The notes under the pieces are model-generated. The model saw only the letters and a program-made list of their open reading frames with translations, was not told the origin of the DNA and did no database searches. The position numbers and the translations under genes are program-made. DNA of 64,000 nucleotides from Megalobrama amblycephala (Eukaryota; Chordata; Actinopteri; Cypriniformes; Xenocyprididae): NCBI RefSeq assembly GCF_018812025.1, contig NC_063061.1, forward strand, positions 876,001-940,000, given 5' to 3'. Below, piece by piece: positions 20,664 to 33,105 of this stretch (position 1 is its first letter; each line of letters begins with the position of its first letter).

Positions 20664-22139
20664 TAAAAACAAAACATTTGTAAAGAGTTAACACCTAATT
20701 TATGCACGACACGGATATCTATCTTTCATCAGGCTCTCTTTGAATTAACATTTTATTTCAATTAAAATTCATTAAAAAAGTTCATAAAACATATTTAAAG
20801 AGAGAGAGATAGGCTTTGTCATTAATTCAAGGGATTCAGGCTTTAAAGCTGTTTTGTTAAATTATCTTTTAACTGCCCTAATGAAATCTACCATATTTCT
20901 TGCATATAATTTAGAGTTCACCTCTAGTTCTATTTATCTGTAAGATCATGGTAAAACCATTCTCATTACCATGGATATATGATTTCTAAAATAAATAAAT
21001 AATAATAAACTGCATAATTTGTAATAAAAACATTGTAAACGCATGTGGAACATATGAAAACAACCTCTAAAGTCATGCATATTACGCAATATTTAATGTA
21101 AGTAATAACAGAAACATTTTCAACAAATACATTTCTGCCAAAATACCATATTTCGTTGAAGCAACATAAATTACTATAAAGGTGGTGGAGCTGGATTGAC
21201 AAGCTTGTAGTTGTGTGTATTGCCGTTTTCCAATTTACCTCATTATTTATTTAAATGGTTGCAGGTTTTTTTCAGCTAGATTCACGACAGAACCTGTATT
21301 GTTCCCAGATCACATGACTCTATAACACAGAATTCTGAGTCAAATCTCAGTGGATCAAGCGACTTGTGCTGTTTATCATTTCATAGAGCAGCAAAAGTAC
21401 ATTCATCAGCAGCAGCGCTGCGAGGGTGAGACTGATCCCAATCCGCTTTAGCTCTGCGGATAGCACCTAAAAAAACAGCACCTAAAATGAGGGAGGGAGA
21501 GGTCTGGGCCAGTCCGTGGCAAAAAAAAAAAAAAAAAAAAAAAAAAAAGCCTTGTGTTGGCCCCAAAGTCCAGTATGCCAGATTACCAATCCAGCCCTGG
21601 TCAAGCTGAACCTGTGTTATTAGAGAGCAGAGGATAAGCACATGCAAGCCTTGGGTCAAACTCATTGTCAAGTCAAATCATCCAGCACTCCATTTCTGAC
21701 CTCAGCTGCAGAAAAAAGCCATCATAAATATTCAAACAAAACATGAGATATTTTGTTTGCTTCAGTGCTCTCTGTGCTGAAACTGACAGAAACACGAACA
21801 ACCAGCCCATCTAGCCATAAATGATTGAGAAACATCTTATTGTATCGGAGCAAACAGCACTCTGCATCAGTCCAGAAAACTTGGTCTTGCATAATCCACC
21901 CATGGATGATCACCTGAGCGATTGTTGAGTTATCAGACTGAGGGCCAAAATGCAAAAGAATTATATATTAGAGAAAAAATATTCATAGTGTTAGCAGATA
22001 TTAAGCAGACAGTCTACTAATACTCTAATGACTGGTAGTTGACATGTAGATGCAGTAGAATGTCTAAAGTGGACTATCAAAATAAAGTTGTTTATATAAT
22101 CAATGTTAGTTAATTGATAATTAGCGTAAAGAGTTTATT
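20664..22139. other. Intronic sequence, poly(A) tract at 21522-21548
   Basis: No gene recognised. A 27-base A run at 21522-21548 with non-repetitive flanks could be the tail of an old retroinsertion, but I see no coding remnant next to it. Confidence 0.35.
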
Positions 22140-23000
22140 TTTTTTACTTAAGTCCATCTTCTGCTCTGTCATCCTTACCCATTAAACTTGCCCCCTCCAT
22201 CTTAAAAGTTTGGACAGGGTGACAGACAAGATAGTGGAGCGCTAATGACAATTCAGTCCCTGGTCAGCCAGTCTACTCATTCCCTGGGACTAAGCACCTG
22301 CAGTAACCATAATCAGTATTCTCCTAGAGAAGCGAACACAATCTATGTCCGTTCATCAATCTTCACAACCAAAAAGGGCTGGAGAGGGTGACAGAACTGA
22401 AAGCATAGAACAACACTACTCCCCTTCCTAATCTGCCTCTCCACTCTATACGAAAACACCTTTTTAAAACAGGTCTTATGAGGTGCCAACCCCATCTTCA
22501 GTCTCAACACCTCAATGTGGGGATCAGGATCAAGGGAAGATGCGGTGTTGCTGGAAACCTCTGCCTCAACTGCCATCACATCTAGCTCCTCAGAGATCTG
22601 CTACTAATATTCTCTCAGATCAGAAAAGCCATCAAAGTGGGCCTCCAGTGCCAGCCTGAGAGCATTGGAGTTAGTGGGTGAAACCCTGAGAAAGGGAAAA
22701 ATCTGTTTTAAATTCCTCTACCTGTGATCCTCACAATCAAAGTCACCACACTGCCACAGCAGACTCAAGACCTGAACCGTGGGGTGCAGACATCTAAAAA
22801 AAGAACCAGGCAAGAGTGGAGCTTCCTCAATGTGAAACGATTACAAGAGAGGGCAGCCAGCTCCCTTGAGAGCTGACCAAACATACTCCGCTCCTAAAAA
22901 CACACAAACTAAGAGTTGTTTGATTTCACACTTGCTTCAGACAGGCACATGCTTGAAGGTGTTCCCATAGTGTCAGCTAGTGCACTATGTGTTTTTTTCT
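22140..23000 (-). other. Possible old retroelement remnant
   Basis: A higher-GC, CT-rich segment that ends near 22960 with ggtgttcccatagtgtcagc. That motif also occurs at 37163-37190 and resembles DIRS-type termini. Open frames are short and damaged. Assignment is by these motifs only. Confidence 0.3.
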
Positions 23001-23865
23001 ATGCATCGTGATGCTGATGTGAATGATTCAGAATCAATGCATTAAAACCAAAGGATCATATTATTTAAAAAAAAAAAGTTATTGAATAGTAAAAATAATC
23101 ATTTATCATTTTGACATTCCTTTTCTTAAAAATGGTTTATAGTCTGAAATGTGAGGTTTATCATTTTATAAAAAAATTTTCCCCTACTTTTTTAACATTT
23201 CCAGCGCATTTCAACAATGCCATGATAATATTGATAAATGTGATTATTTTGGTCACTATAATTATGATATGACATTTTCATATCATTTCATCTCTAGTTT
23301 GCATGTTTCCTTTTTGAGGGAACTCTATGCTGAGTCATTACGTTGAAGCTATGGGAATGCCCCCAGTGTGACCAGTGTTTGAAGCATGTGTGCTACACGC
23401 CAATTCGGATTGGCTATGGCAGTAGGATGATGTCACTGCTGCACTGACATACACTATGAAGGGCAGCCAAACAATACATCATCAGCTTTGTTGTCTTCAG
23501 TAAGAACGCTATCGTCTGGAGAATGCTAAATGTTCAGTAAATGTGTGGCGCTATGCAGGAGGTTTTTAAATGCTGAGGATACACATAAATTGTGTTTAAT
23601 ATGCCTTGTATGGAGCATGCTGAATCAGCTTTTGAGGAAGCTTGCTGTCCTAACTGTGAAACATTTACAGTGAGGAAGCTGCACTCTGTTTAGGGGGGAC
23701 GGGAGCCAGGCGGGTCCTGTTTGGGCCCTGCTGCCGCCGAGGCGAAGCAGCATATCCGATCATGGATTCCAGGTAGACCTCACTGATGAGCTCAAGACAG
23801 GCCTAGCTCTTTCTTCAGCCTCACTCGAGAACTCTATTCTCCTCAGGCCGGATCAGGAGGCATGC

Positions 23866-24869
23866 TTGGCAGAGTCTTCAGATCCGCCTGAGAGTATGTT
23901 ATTGGTCCACTCTAGTTCCGAGGAGCTATACGTGTTAGGACTTGAGGAGGATGAACAGAGCAAGCCTGCCTCCTCCCTCACTCCCACAGACAGCGAAATG
24001 GTGGAAGTTATGAATCACGCCAAGGCCAGACTGAAGCTGGACTGGTCCATGGAATGGGAGGAGCCTGCTCCTGGCAGGCTGGATTAGTGGTTTCTACTGG
24101 GTCATAAACAACCTCAGTTTGTGAGCCTTCCATTTCTTCAAGAGCTTCACAATGAAATGGTGAAGTCCTGGAAAAAACATTACTTGGCTCATGTTTATTC
24201 GGCCTTAACACAAGCTACTGCGATGTGAAGGGGATGGATGAGCATGGGTGCATGAAGATGCCCCAGGTGGAAGAGGCACTTGTAAGTTACCTCTCCCCTG
24301 GAGCAGTGTCCTCGCAGAAGGCTCCCGCCTTGCCTACTAAGCCTTGCCGTTTAAAATCCAAACTAGTGGGCAAGGTGTATGTAGTGGCGGGTCAGGCTGG
24401 TGGGGAGCTTCACACTATGGGTGTGCTTCAAGCTTACCAGGCCGACCTGTTAAGAGACCTCAACTGCAGTGAGGGACTGTCCCCAGAGGCAGAAATAGAG
24501 CTTTGCCACACCACAGATTTTGCCCTCTGTGCCACCAAGAAGGCGGCCCATGCCATCAGCCGCTCACTTGCTGCCATGGTTGCCACGGAGCAGCATCTGT
24601 GGCTTGATCTGTCAGGGTTAAAGGAGAAGGACAGAGCCCTTCTCATGGTTGCCCCAATTTCACCTCTTGGACTTTTTGGAACTGTCATAGAGGCAGAGCA
24701 TCACATCCCCACTGTGGTCAGGACTCGTCAGTCCCCTCTTCAGACTCTGTCTCAGGTCCCAGCTGGAGACAGAGTCAGAAAGCAAGTGTCGCTGACTGGG
24801 CCCCACCTCAGAGGAGGCTTCTCCTTAGGCAATCTTGCGAGAAGCCTAAGGAGGACTTTAGGGATGTAA
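23866..24869 (+). pseudogene. DIRS-type ORF1 (gag-like) pseudogene
   Basis: Two open pieces. The first (to 24087) is acidic, with SSEELYVLGLEEDEQSK. The second starts upstream of 24225 in the frame CNVKGMDEHGCMKMP. It continues VEEALVSYLSPGAVSS, then GQAGGELHTMGVLQAYQADL, EIELCHTTDFALCATKKAAH and ATEQHLWLDLSGLKEKDRAL, ending after SPLGLFGT. These blocks match the nucleocapsid-like ORF1 of zebrafish-type DIRS elements as I recall it. A stop and frameshift at about 24088-24215 separate the parts, so it is dead. Confidence 0.65.
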
Positions 24870-25274
24870 TTAAGGCCAGACAGCAGACAGGCCAGACAGC
24901 AATCTAAGTCAAACCCCTGAGGCCCTTCTTGGCTTGTGCCCCCACCCCCGCCACTTCCCTTTCTTCCCTTTCCCTCACCCCTTTGCGGTTGTTATATTAG
25001 AAGTCTATATTTATCATAAAGTGGGGGGGAGGGGGGTATTTGTCTCTTCTTCTGGGATGTAAGTTTCCTTCTCTAGTAAGTCTAGAGTGAAAAGCTCATC
25101 TCCCCTGGAGATGGGGAAACTGCAATAGCCTGTATTAAAAAACCAGGAAGCTACACCCCGTGTTGCTCTAATAAGGAATCGTATCTGAGTTCAGTGATGA
25201 TTATAGTAAGAAACTCTCTAGCACTGTGAGATTAATTAAATACGAACCAAACTTGACAATTCATATGCTATATG

Positions 25275-26934
25275 CAGTGGCTTTCAGGGATGTAAAATGC
25301 AATACAATCAATAATTTGTGATGTGTTAATTCTGTGTAACCTTTATTTAACTGACAAGAGTACAAAGAAAATACTTTTAGTTTTATTCATTTATTTTATT
25401 GGCCAACTGAATTGTATTTTAGAAAAGAAAATCAACAAATTTTGATTTTGATAGCTGGAACACATTTAAAAAAAAAAAAAGTTGGGACAGAGGCCAAATA
25501 AAAGTGAAAAGATTATATAATCTACCATACATAATATTCTGAAAAGATTCAGGGAATCCAGAGATATCCCAGTCTGTGTAGGGCAAGGCAGGAATATGTT
25601 GAATATGCGTCACCTTTGAGCCCTGAGATGGCATTGCATGAGAAACCATCATGCCGCTGTGTTAAATATAGCCATATGGGCTTGGGAGTGCTTTGGAAAA
25701 CCATTGTCACAAAGCAGTCTGCAGCTGCATCATCAAATGCAACTTGAATCTCTGTCATGCAAGGAGAAAGCTATACCTATACCTAGTTCTCTGGGCCCAA
25801 ACTCATCTCAGATGGTCCAAATGACAGTGGAAATGTGTGCTGTGTGGTGTTGTCAAAAGTACCAACTTCGAAACCAAGTCGGTACTGATATTTTAAAAAT
25901 GTGACACTTTGAGCACTGTTGAGCAGATTCGTAGACGCTTGTGATTGGCCGTTGTGTTCACACCCTCAACATATATGTCTGTGATTTGCTGCAATGATCA
26001 ACGCATGGAAGGGTTTGAAAGCGGGAGCGTTTGAAAGTAGGCATCAGTCCGCTAATAGCTGCCATCTTTCAAATGCTCCCTTGTGTATCACAAGCGCTCA
26101 GTGAAGAGCGTCATTCATGACTATATACAACATGTTTTTGAAGCGTTGATCATTGTAACCAATCACAGACATCAGGGTCCACATTTTAGCTTGTTTTGGG
26201 GAAAAATGGGCATTGTCCTCAGTCCCAAATTTGAAAGGGACCATCAAAACTTTCATCAGTGACAGGTGCAAAAGCAAACATCTGTCATGGTATGGGCTTG
26301 TGCATCAGTACAAACTGTATGGGTGACTTGGATATGTGTGAAGGTACCATTGATGTGGAGATGTATATTGGGATTGTACAGAGACATATAACAGAATCAA
26401 GATGATATCTTTCCTGGGAGGCAAGACAATGCCAAGCCTCATTCTGGATGTGCTACAACAGAGTGTTTTTTTAGCCACTCTACACCGTAAAGTGAATGTG
26501 CTTGACTGATGTGCCTACAGTCCAGATCTGTCGCCTACTGAAAATGTATGGTCCATCAAGAAAAGGAGAATCAGACAAAGACGACCAAGGATTGTTGAGC
26601 AGCTGTCTTGCATTAAGTGAGATTGGGCAAAAATTCCATTTGCAAAACTGCAACAATTTGTATCTTTAATTCCCAAATTATTAAAAAGTGTAATTAAAAG
26701 GAAAGGTGATGTAACACACGGGTAAACATGCCTCTGTCCCAACTTTTGTGCATTGCAGCCATCAAAATCAAAATGTGTATATATTTACAAAATACAATTA
26801 AGTTGGTCAGTGAAAACAGTGGAAACCTTTTCTTTGTACTTTTGTCAGTTAAATAAAGGTTAAACAGAATTAACAAATCACAGATTCTAAATTTTAATGC
26901 ATTTTACAAAATGCCCAAACCTTTATGGAAACTG
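25275..26934 (+). mobile_element. Tc1-like transposon with long inverted repeats, inactive
   Basis: The ends are inverted over about 200 bp (ttaacctttatttaactgac-type block at 25325-25360, complement at 26845-26870; atagctggaaca and cccaacttttgtgcattgca at the inner edge). The plus strand retains the third catalytic motif SPDLSPTENVWSIKKRRIRQ at about 26518-26580 followed by RPRIVEQL. The rest of the transposase is shattered. A separate inverted-repeat segment is inserted near 25850-26180. Confidence 0.75.
25847..26180. mobile_element. Small inverted-repeat insert within the Tc1-like copy
   Basis: gtctgtgatttgctgcaatg/atcaacgc (25977-26004) is inverted at 26143-26172 (gcgttgatcattgtaaccaa/tcacagacat). 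The gcgggagcgtttgaaag and ctttcaaatgctcccttg blocks also pair. It interrupts the transposase remnant, so it arrived later. Its outer ends are not sharply defined. Confidence 0.5.
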
Positions 26935-28740
26935 GGTTGTAAGTTGTGGTGCGTTTTCCCCATAATCACACCTGAGTGTGGAAGGAATTCAATATTTTTC
27001 TCTCTTCCTATATCTCCTCTTTTTTTTGTGAATAGAGATTGGATTGGTGTAAAGGGCTTTTCTAATAGTGAAGCGGTTTTGTGTTTGAGCGCCCCTGTCC
27101 TGTTATCTATAAGCTCTTGATACACGAATGAGGGCTTTTTGTCACCCCAGTGTGTGAGTCAAGCTGTTTCAAGTTTGACTTGTATGCTGTAGCAAGGTGA
27201 TGTGCTCGTTTCGTGTTTCACATTAAACTGCAGCTGGGCAGTTAGGTGCCATGTTATTGCGTACCCTCATTTCACCTGCTCCTCCTCCAGATTCGGGATG
27301 GAATGTTAGAAAGGCTTTATAACTAGCATGAGCTCGTATAGTGAAAAGTTTTAGTTCCATTTTTCTCATCAGTTGCCCCATATTTTTTTTTGAGGAGGGG
27401 GGGAGTTTATGTGGATGCGTTTCCCTTGCGTTTCTGTATAAGGAAAGCGAGGTTGAGGCACGGTCTGTGACAGTCTCCCTACCACCTAGCAATAGGTGAA
27501 GGAGTGTGGAGAAGAGTCAGAATAACTCGAGTTGCTCGCATATCGTTCTTTTCTTTCTGCTCTTCCTAGTATGAGAGTTCATGTGTGACAGCGCTTAATG
27601 AGAGCTGTCTTAGACAGAAAGTACAGTAATTGGAGACTTTCTTGTCAGCAGCTTTCCCCAGTAAAAGAATGGAGGATATGCTTCCTTTGGAAAAGGAAGA
27701 TGGGAGATTGGGATGTTTTTAGCAAATATTTTGCATTCCTTGTCTTTCATTGGCCCGCTCTTATTTAGGTACGAGGTAGAGGTATTCTCAGCCTCCCTCT
27801 ATTATCAGTGCCGTTGGGATTCTCTTCAAAAGAGGTGCCTCCTTAGCTATGATTCTCTCTAAAATTGGGTGTGGGTGCGGGTGTGAGATCCCCATTAGAT
27901 ATCACATTCATATGACAGCAGAAAGTGGAATATCTCCCAGGATTAAAAAAAAAAAAACAAAGTGGTAGTGTCCCCACTCGTCTCTCTTTGTCAATACATT
28001 AGGTATCTGATGGTGCACTGGTGAGCTTCCTTTCTTAAGTCGGTATGAATGGGCTGATTTAGAGGAAGAATAACATGCTTTAAAGGTAGTCAGTTTTTCG
28101 TCCTCAGTCACCCCTCCAGTTAGCTAGGTGTTGATGCTATAGAAGTAATATTGGTCTATGTCTAATGTGCCCTAGGCTTGTGAAGGTTTATTTATATGAT
28201 GGAGCATTAAAAGTGGACATTGTCCCCTTAGAGGCCCACTCTGCTATCCTCTACTAATTTCCACTTGGTTGGGCTGCCAACCTATGCTAAGGTTGAGACC
28301 AGGCTCTGCATTTAGTATAGTATACTAGGAAATAGTAAGGAGCAGCTTTTTGGCTACAGCCTGACTCGCTTGGTGGAGCAACGCAATGAGTAGGCATGAT
28401 TTTGTAGTGGGTACACAATGGGTTAACATTGCCATAGTGTCATTGTAATGATGCATCTTAGAGTTCCCTCAGAAAGGAACATCTAGGGTTATGTACATAA
28501 CCCCGGTTCACTGAGAAGGGAACAAGACACTGCGACTCATTGCCATAATCCAGGCAACATGAAGCTGATGACGTATTGTTTGGGCGCCCTTTATAGTGCA
28601 TTTCAGTGCACCAGTGACGTCATCCTACTGTCATAACCAATCCGAACTGGTGCGTTGCACACATGCTTTAGCATCAAGATAATGACGCAGCTTCTCATTC
28701 CCTTCTCGGGGAACCAGGGCTATATACATAACCCTAGACA

Positions 28741-29946
28741 TTTCTTCTTGATCCTCTGGTTTCCTTCAAAACCCAATGACATACAAGTTAGGTGAATTGG
28801 AACTGCAAAATTGTTTGTAGGTCTGTGCATGTTTGAAAAAATTTAGCACACTATCAAACCTAAATTGGAAAAGGAATTGTTGTTGTGGACAAATATTAAC
28901 AATTTCTCTTTTACAGTGAAAAAAAAAAAGAATTCATTTAAGGATCACTTAAAGATATCCATACAAGAAAGTCCCGATTGGTTTAGCTTTCTTTGCATTA
29001 CTCTTTTCTGTTAAAACAAACATTGCATCACACAAACATGGCATCATATTATTTTGCAGGGAATAATGGCATTTGTGTGGTTGGTTGGGCCATTCAAAGC
29101 CACTTAACTCCATTGTTTCTATGTCATTGAGTCTGACTTTGCAAATTAGCTTTTGCCGACATTCCTGTCAGGGCTCTTACATCACTGTACTTGAATCGCT
29201 CCGCTAGCTGTGAACCCACATGCGCAGGAACTCCAGGATGAGAAAGAGGAAGAGGAGTAGTGTTAAACTAATTCCATAGGGATCTGTTACAAAACCTAGT
29301 GAGCTGCTTTGTTGCCTTAGACAGCTTCTGAACTGAAATGAAAAACCTGCCTGATTTTGAAGGCTGTAACTTTGTGCATCATACAAATACCGACATAGAA
29401 GGCTCAACTCAAAATTGATTTCAATATAGTTTGCTGTTATTATGTTACTAAGTCAAGTAAAGTCACCTTTAGTGCTTTATACAATATAGATTGTTTTAAA
29501 GCATCTCCACAGTAATAAATAGGAAAATAACAGAATCAATGATGCAAACTTCATCATATATGAGACAAATAAAATGTTCTGCTGTAAAGCAGCTCTAAAA
29601 GGATCACAATATTGTTATTCAGCTCAAGTCAGTTCAAGTTTTGTTCTCATTTAAAGATGTCCGTGCAATCAAATCAATAATATTACTAAGTTAATACAAT
29701 AATCTAATAAGAATAAAAATACATAGTGCACATAACGGTCACCCAAATGTAAAATTTGTATTTAGTCTTATCTGTTTTACAACTCAGTATTGTAAATAAA
29801 TAAATAAAATTATATTTATAATTAACTTATAATTTATCTTGCTTTGTCTGCCATCTTTAATGGATTTTTCCACTGTGCTAATCACAATCGATAATGGAAT
29901 ACCTTCAACACATGGATGCATGTGACACTGCCTTGGAAATTAAAAA
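28741..29946. other. Intronic sequence without a recognised feature
   Basis: AT-rich; no gene and no element border recognised. Confidence 0.35.
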
Positions 29947-30012
29947 AATAAATAAAATAAAATAAAATAAAATAAAATAAAATAAAATAAAATAAAATAA
30001 AATAAAATAAAA
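29947..30012. repeat. (AAAAT)n microsatellite
   Basis: About 12 units of AAAAT, nearly perfect. Confidence 0.95.
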
Positions 30013-32264
30013 AAGTATTTTAGAACAGTTTTGAAACCTTTGTGCCTATAGTATAATGCCTAAAAATGCCCATAAAGTTTTATGAAGATTTGTAATATCG
30101 ACAGTCATGCTGTGAAATTTGCTTAAATTTCTTCTGTTTGCATAAAAAATGCCTCTCATGAAAGCATTATGGAAATTATTAAGGATTAAAAAATAAATAA
30201 CCTTAAGTTAGGATACACTTCAATAGTGTCTGAATTACATGGCAATTCATAATAAGGGCTGGCCTTCCTTACCCTCACCCTCACCACTGAGTGGCAGGGT
30301 GAGACTGGAGGAGCAAAAGGCCCTCTAGTTGTACTTTCCAATTCTTATTTATAATCGTCTACTAGTGCATTCAACAAAAAAGAAAACCAATCTAGATGGG
30401 GAATGTCTCCAGTAATCCATGTGTGCCTCTACAGAAAGTTTGACACAGATGGATCAAAGCTATTTTAATCCTATTTCTAGTGTGCAATTCAAAGTGTCCC
30501 TAAATTCACACAAGGTATTATCATCTCCACATCTTTGCACAAAGCGGGAGAATCTAAGTCATAACAAGACACCTATACAAGCAAACCTCTTGATACAAGA
30601 GAGGAGAAATGCAGTTTAAAAATTGGTTCTGACGGCTACCTGGCTCTATATGCTGTGCTTCAGCAGTGCAGAAAATTTGAGTAATATGTAAAGGCCTGGT
30701 AAAATGAGATTAGGCCATCAAAAGTAAAAATAAAAGTCAAACACTATGTTTAGTCACCTCTATGAAAAGGACATGCTTTCCCCATCCCCTATTTGTAAAA
30801 CATATTCTGTATTACAAAAATATTTAAGATCAACCTGGGCGCTGGAGCTACTTTCATTTCACATAACTCAAAAAATTCCAATGTCCAATTCATTTTATTT
30901 ATTTAGCAAGCAGCCATGTATAAAGCGAGATAAAGTACTATAAGACTGAATAAGACTGAACACAAAAGAGTTCTCACAAAAACAGACAACATGCAATAAA
31001 ACAATAAACTCACTAATCTGGAGAGAAGATATTAAAGAAAGTGAATCTAAAAGCTCAATTTAAGAACAAACTTTACATGGACAGCATGTCAAACCTGTTA
31101 TCCTATACTTTTTTTGCCCTATTATTATATGATGAAGTAAACTTGTGAACTGAAGAGTAAGAGAATATACAAGAGTAACCAAATATGTAAATTAAAACAG
31201 AGCTAAATAATAATCTCAGGCTAAATTTTTAAATAATTTGAAATTGGAGTCGCATTAAGCATGGAAGTGCACAGACGTGCACATTAAAGACATGCATTAT
31301 TCCTTCATTATTCCATACCATTGGATTCCATTGATGGGCCAATGGATGTTCCTTACAGTACAGTCAAACAATCAATATCACAAAATATAACTTCTATAAG
31401 GCTTTCAATCTTAAAAAAAAAATAATTCACCATAAAATATGACTTATTCCATATATAGAAGTATGCCAATGTAAACAAACTCAATATTAATTGTGTAAAA
31501 AAAAAAGAAAGTTAAAAAATATGTTCCGAATGGCATAAATGTTGGATGACTGTAAACTTCATTAGATACTACAAATGTGCTAGATCAGTATACAACCATG
31601 CATGCACTCTTAACACTATCTCTGGTATTCTGTGTAGTTGTCTGATATATTTATCTATTATTGCTTTAATTGTAACCTCAACATGACAACAAGAAAGTGA
31701 GATCAGTTTGCCGGGACATTCTCTGCCAACTATGTCTCCAATTAAGCTGATGTCTAGGCAGACAAGCACAAATGAACAGAGGCATCAGTTTTCAATAAGG
31801 AGCTTAACCTGTCTGTCTCTTGTGCCCCGGTGCTACTGGTCGTCATCAGTCTATGTAACGATCAGTGCCAGGCAGAATGACAGTTCACACACTTTACATT
31901 GATCCTTGAACAGATACTCTTAAACATCTATAAAGGCCACGACTATTAACAAGCACATGCATCTTATATTAAATTTCAAGTTAAATTTCAGTTTAGCCTC
32001 CGATGCATAAAAGAGGGTAAACTAAAATCTTAATCTTATAATCTTATAATATACATTTTATAATTTTCTTGAGTAATAGACAAGAATTAATATAATTTCC
32101 TTTCCAGATGTAGTGGATTCCCTTATTGAGTAGTAATTCCTGATTAATAAAGAAAATCAATGTTTTTGCCATTGGCCTGCTGCAGCCAACTGATGGCCTT
32201 TTAATTACTAGTGTGTTTGATTCATTGATTGTACTTTTTTTCCTCCCTGCTTGTCAGAATCTCC
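30013..32264. other. Intronic sequence without a recognised feature
   Basis: No coding or repeat structure that I can name. Short open frames show no motif. Confidence 0.35.
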
Positions 32265-33105
32265 CAAGGAGAGCCTTTCAGGAGTGAGACTAGGTCCGAA
32301 AACCACAGCGGAGCTGACCCAAATAGAGCTTCAATTAGCAGGCATACTCCGTCCTGGCGTACCCTGGCTAGAACTCCCGGGAGCAGAGTGATTGGGGTAA
32401 AGATGTACAGACGCAGCCTCGTCTACGTCTCCACCATGGCATCCAACCCTAATGGAGCTGAAGGTATGAGGGCAAACCAGAGGGGACAGTGGTTTGACTT
32501 GGCTGAGGTGAACAAGCCCACTTCTGCTTGGCAGTATCTCTGTCATATCAACTCCACCACCTGAGGAACCACTCCACCACTTGAACTTCCCCAGGCTTCA
32601 GCCCCTGCCTCAGCAAGATGTCTGCTTCAAATCCGAATGTCTGGGGAAGTAAAGTGCCCTCAGGGAGAGCAGTTTGTCCTTGGCCCAGAGCAGGATTGGC
32701 TGTGCCAACCTGAATAGGGGACAAAGAAAGCAGCCTGCCATAGTGATTTATGCAAGAGACTACCAATGTGTTGTCCATACACACCAACATATGGTATCCT
32801 CTCAGGTCCGGGAGGAAGTGTTTCAGAGAAAGAACTACAGCCCTCATCTACAGGTAATTTATGTGCCACAAGAGAAGAGTGCCTTCTCAATTAACTTGAC
32901 CTGGATGACCATCTAGGATGGCCCCTGAGCTCGTAAGAAAAGCATCAGTCGTAATAGTCTTGCGACGGCAAATCGCCCTGAAGCGAGGGACCCAAGGTCC
33001 AAAACCAGTGACTCCATATAGAAAAGGTACAAAGTCATTGCCACATAACCGTTTAGTGCAGGGGATTGCATAAATGATGGAAACTCCTGCTCTTGAGCTA
33101 CCACT
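32265..33105 (-). pseudogene. DIRS-type reverse transcriptase/RNase H fragment
   Basis: The minus strand reads AVVLSLKHFLPDLRGYHMLV followed by CMDNTLVVSCINHYG, the RNase H region with its Asp-Asn-Thr signature, then FEADILLRQGLKPGE. Further along come SPLVCP-like and GLDAMVETWTRLRLYIFTPI, where the region beyond RNase H begins. These are blocks of DIRS-type pol. Several stops and frameshifts are present. Both ends are cut, and no terminal repeats are adjacent. Confidence 0.7.

Larger units (their letters stand above)
23300..28740 (+). mobile_element. DIRS-like retroelement, deleted and split by a Tc1-like copy
   Basis: The left terminal region 23307-23500 (ttgaggg-aactctatgctga ... gccaattcggattggctatg ... 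gcagccaaacaatacatcat) is inverted at 28450-28735 (ccgaactggt, caaacaatacgtcatcagct when complemented). Inverted terminal repeats are characteristic of DIRS elements. A gag-like frame follows the left end (23866-24869). The reverse transcriptase, RNase H and tyrosine recombinase parts are missing. The interior is interrupted by a Tc1-like copy (25275-26934). Right-terminal sequence agagttccctcagaaaggaa with cataaccccggttcactgag is typical of fish DIRS ends as I recall them. Confidence 0.6.
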
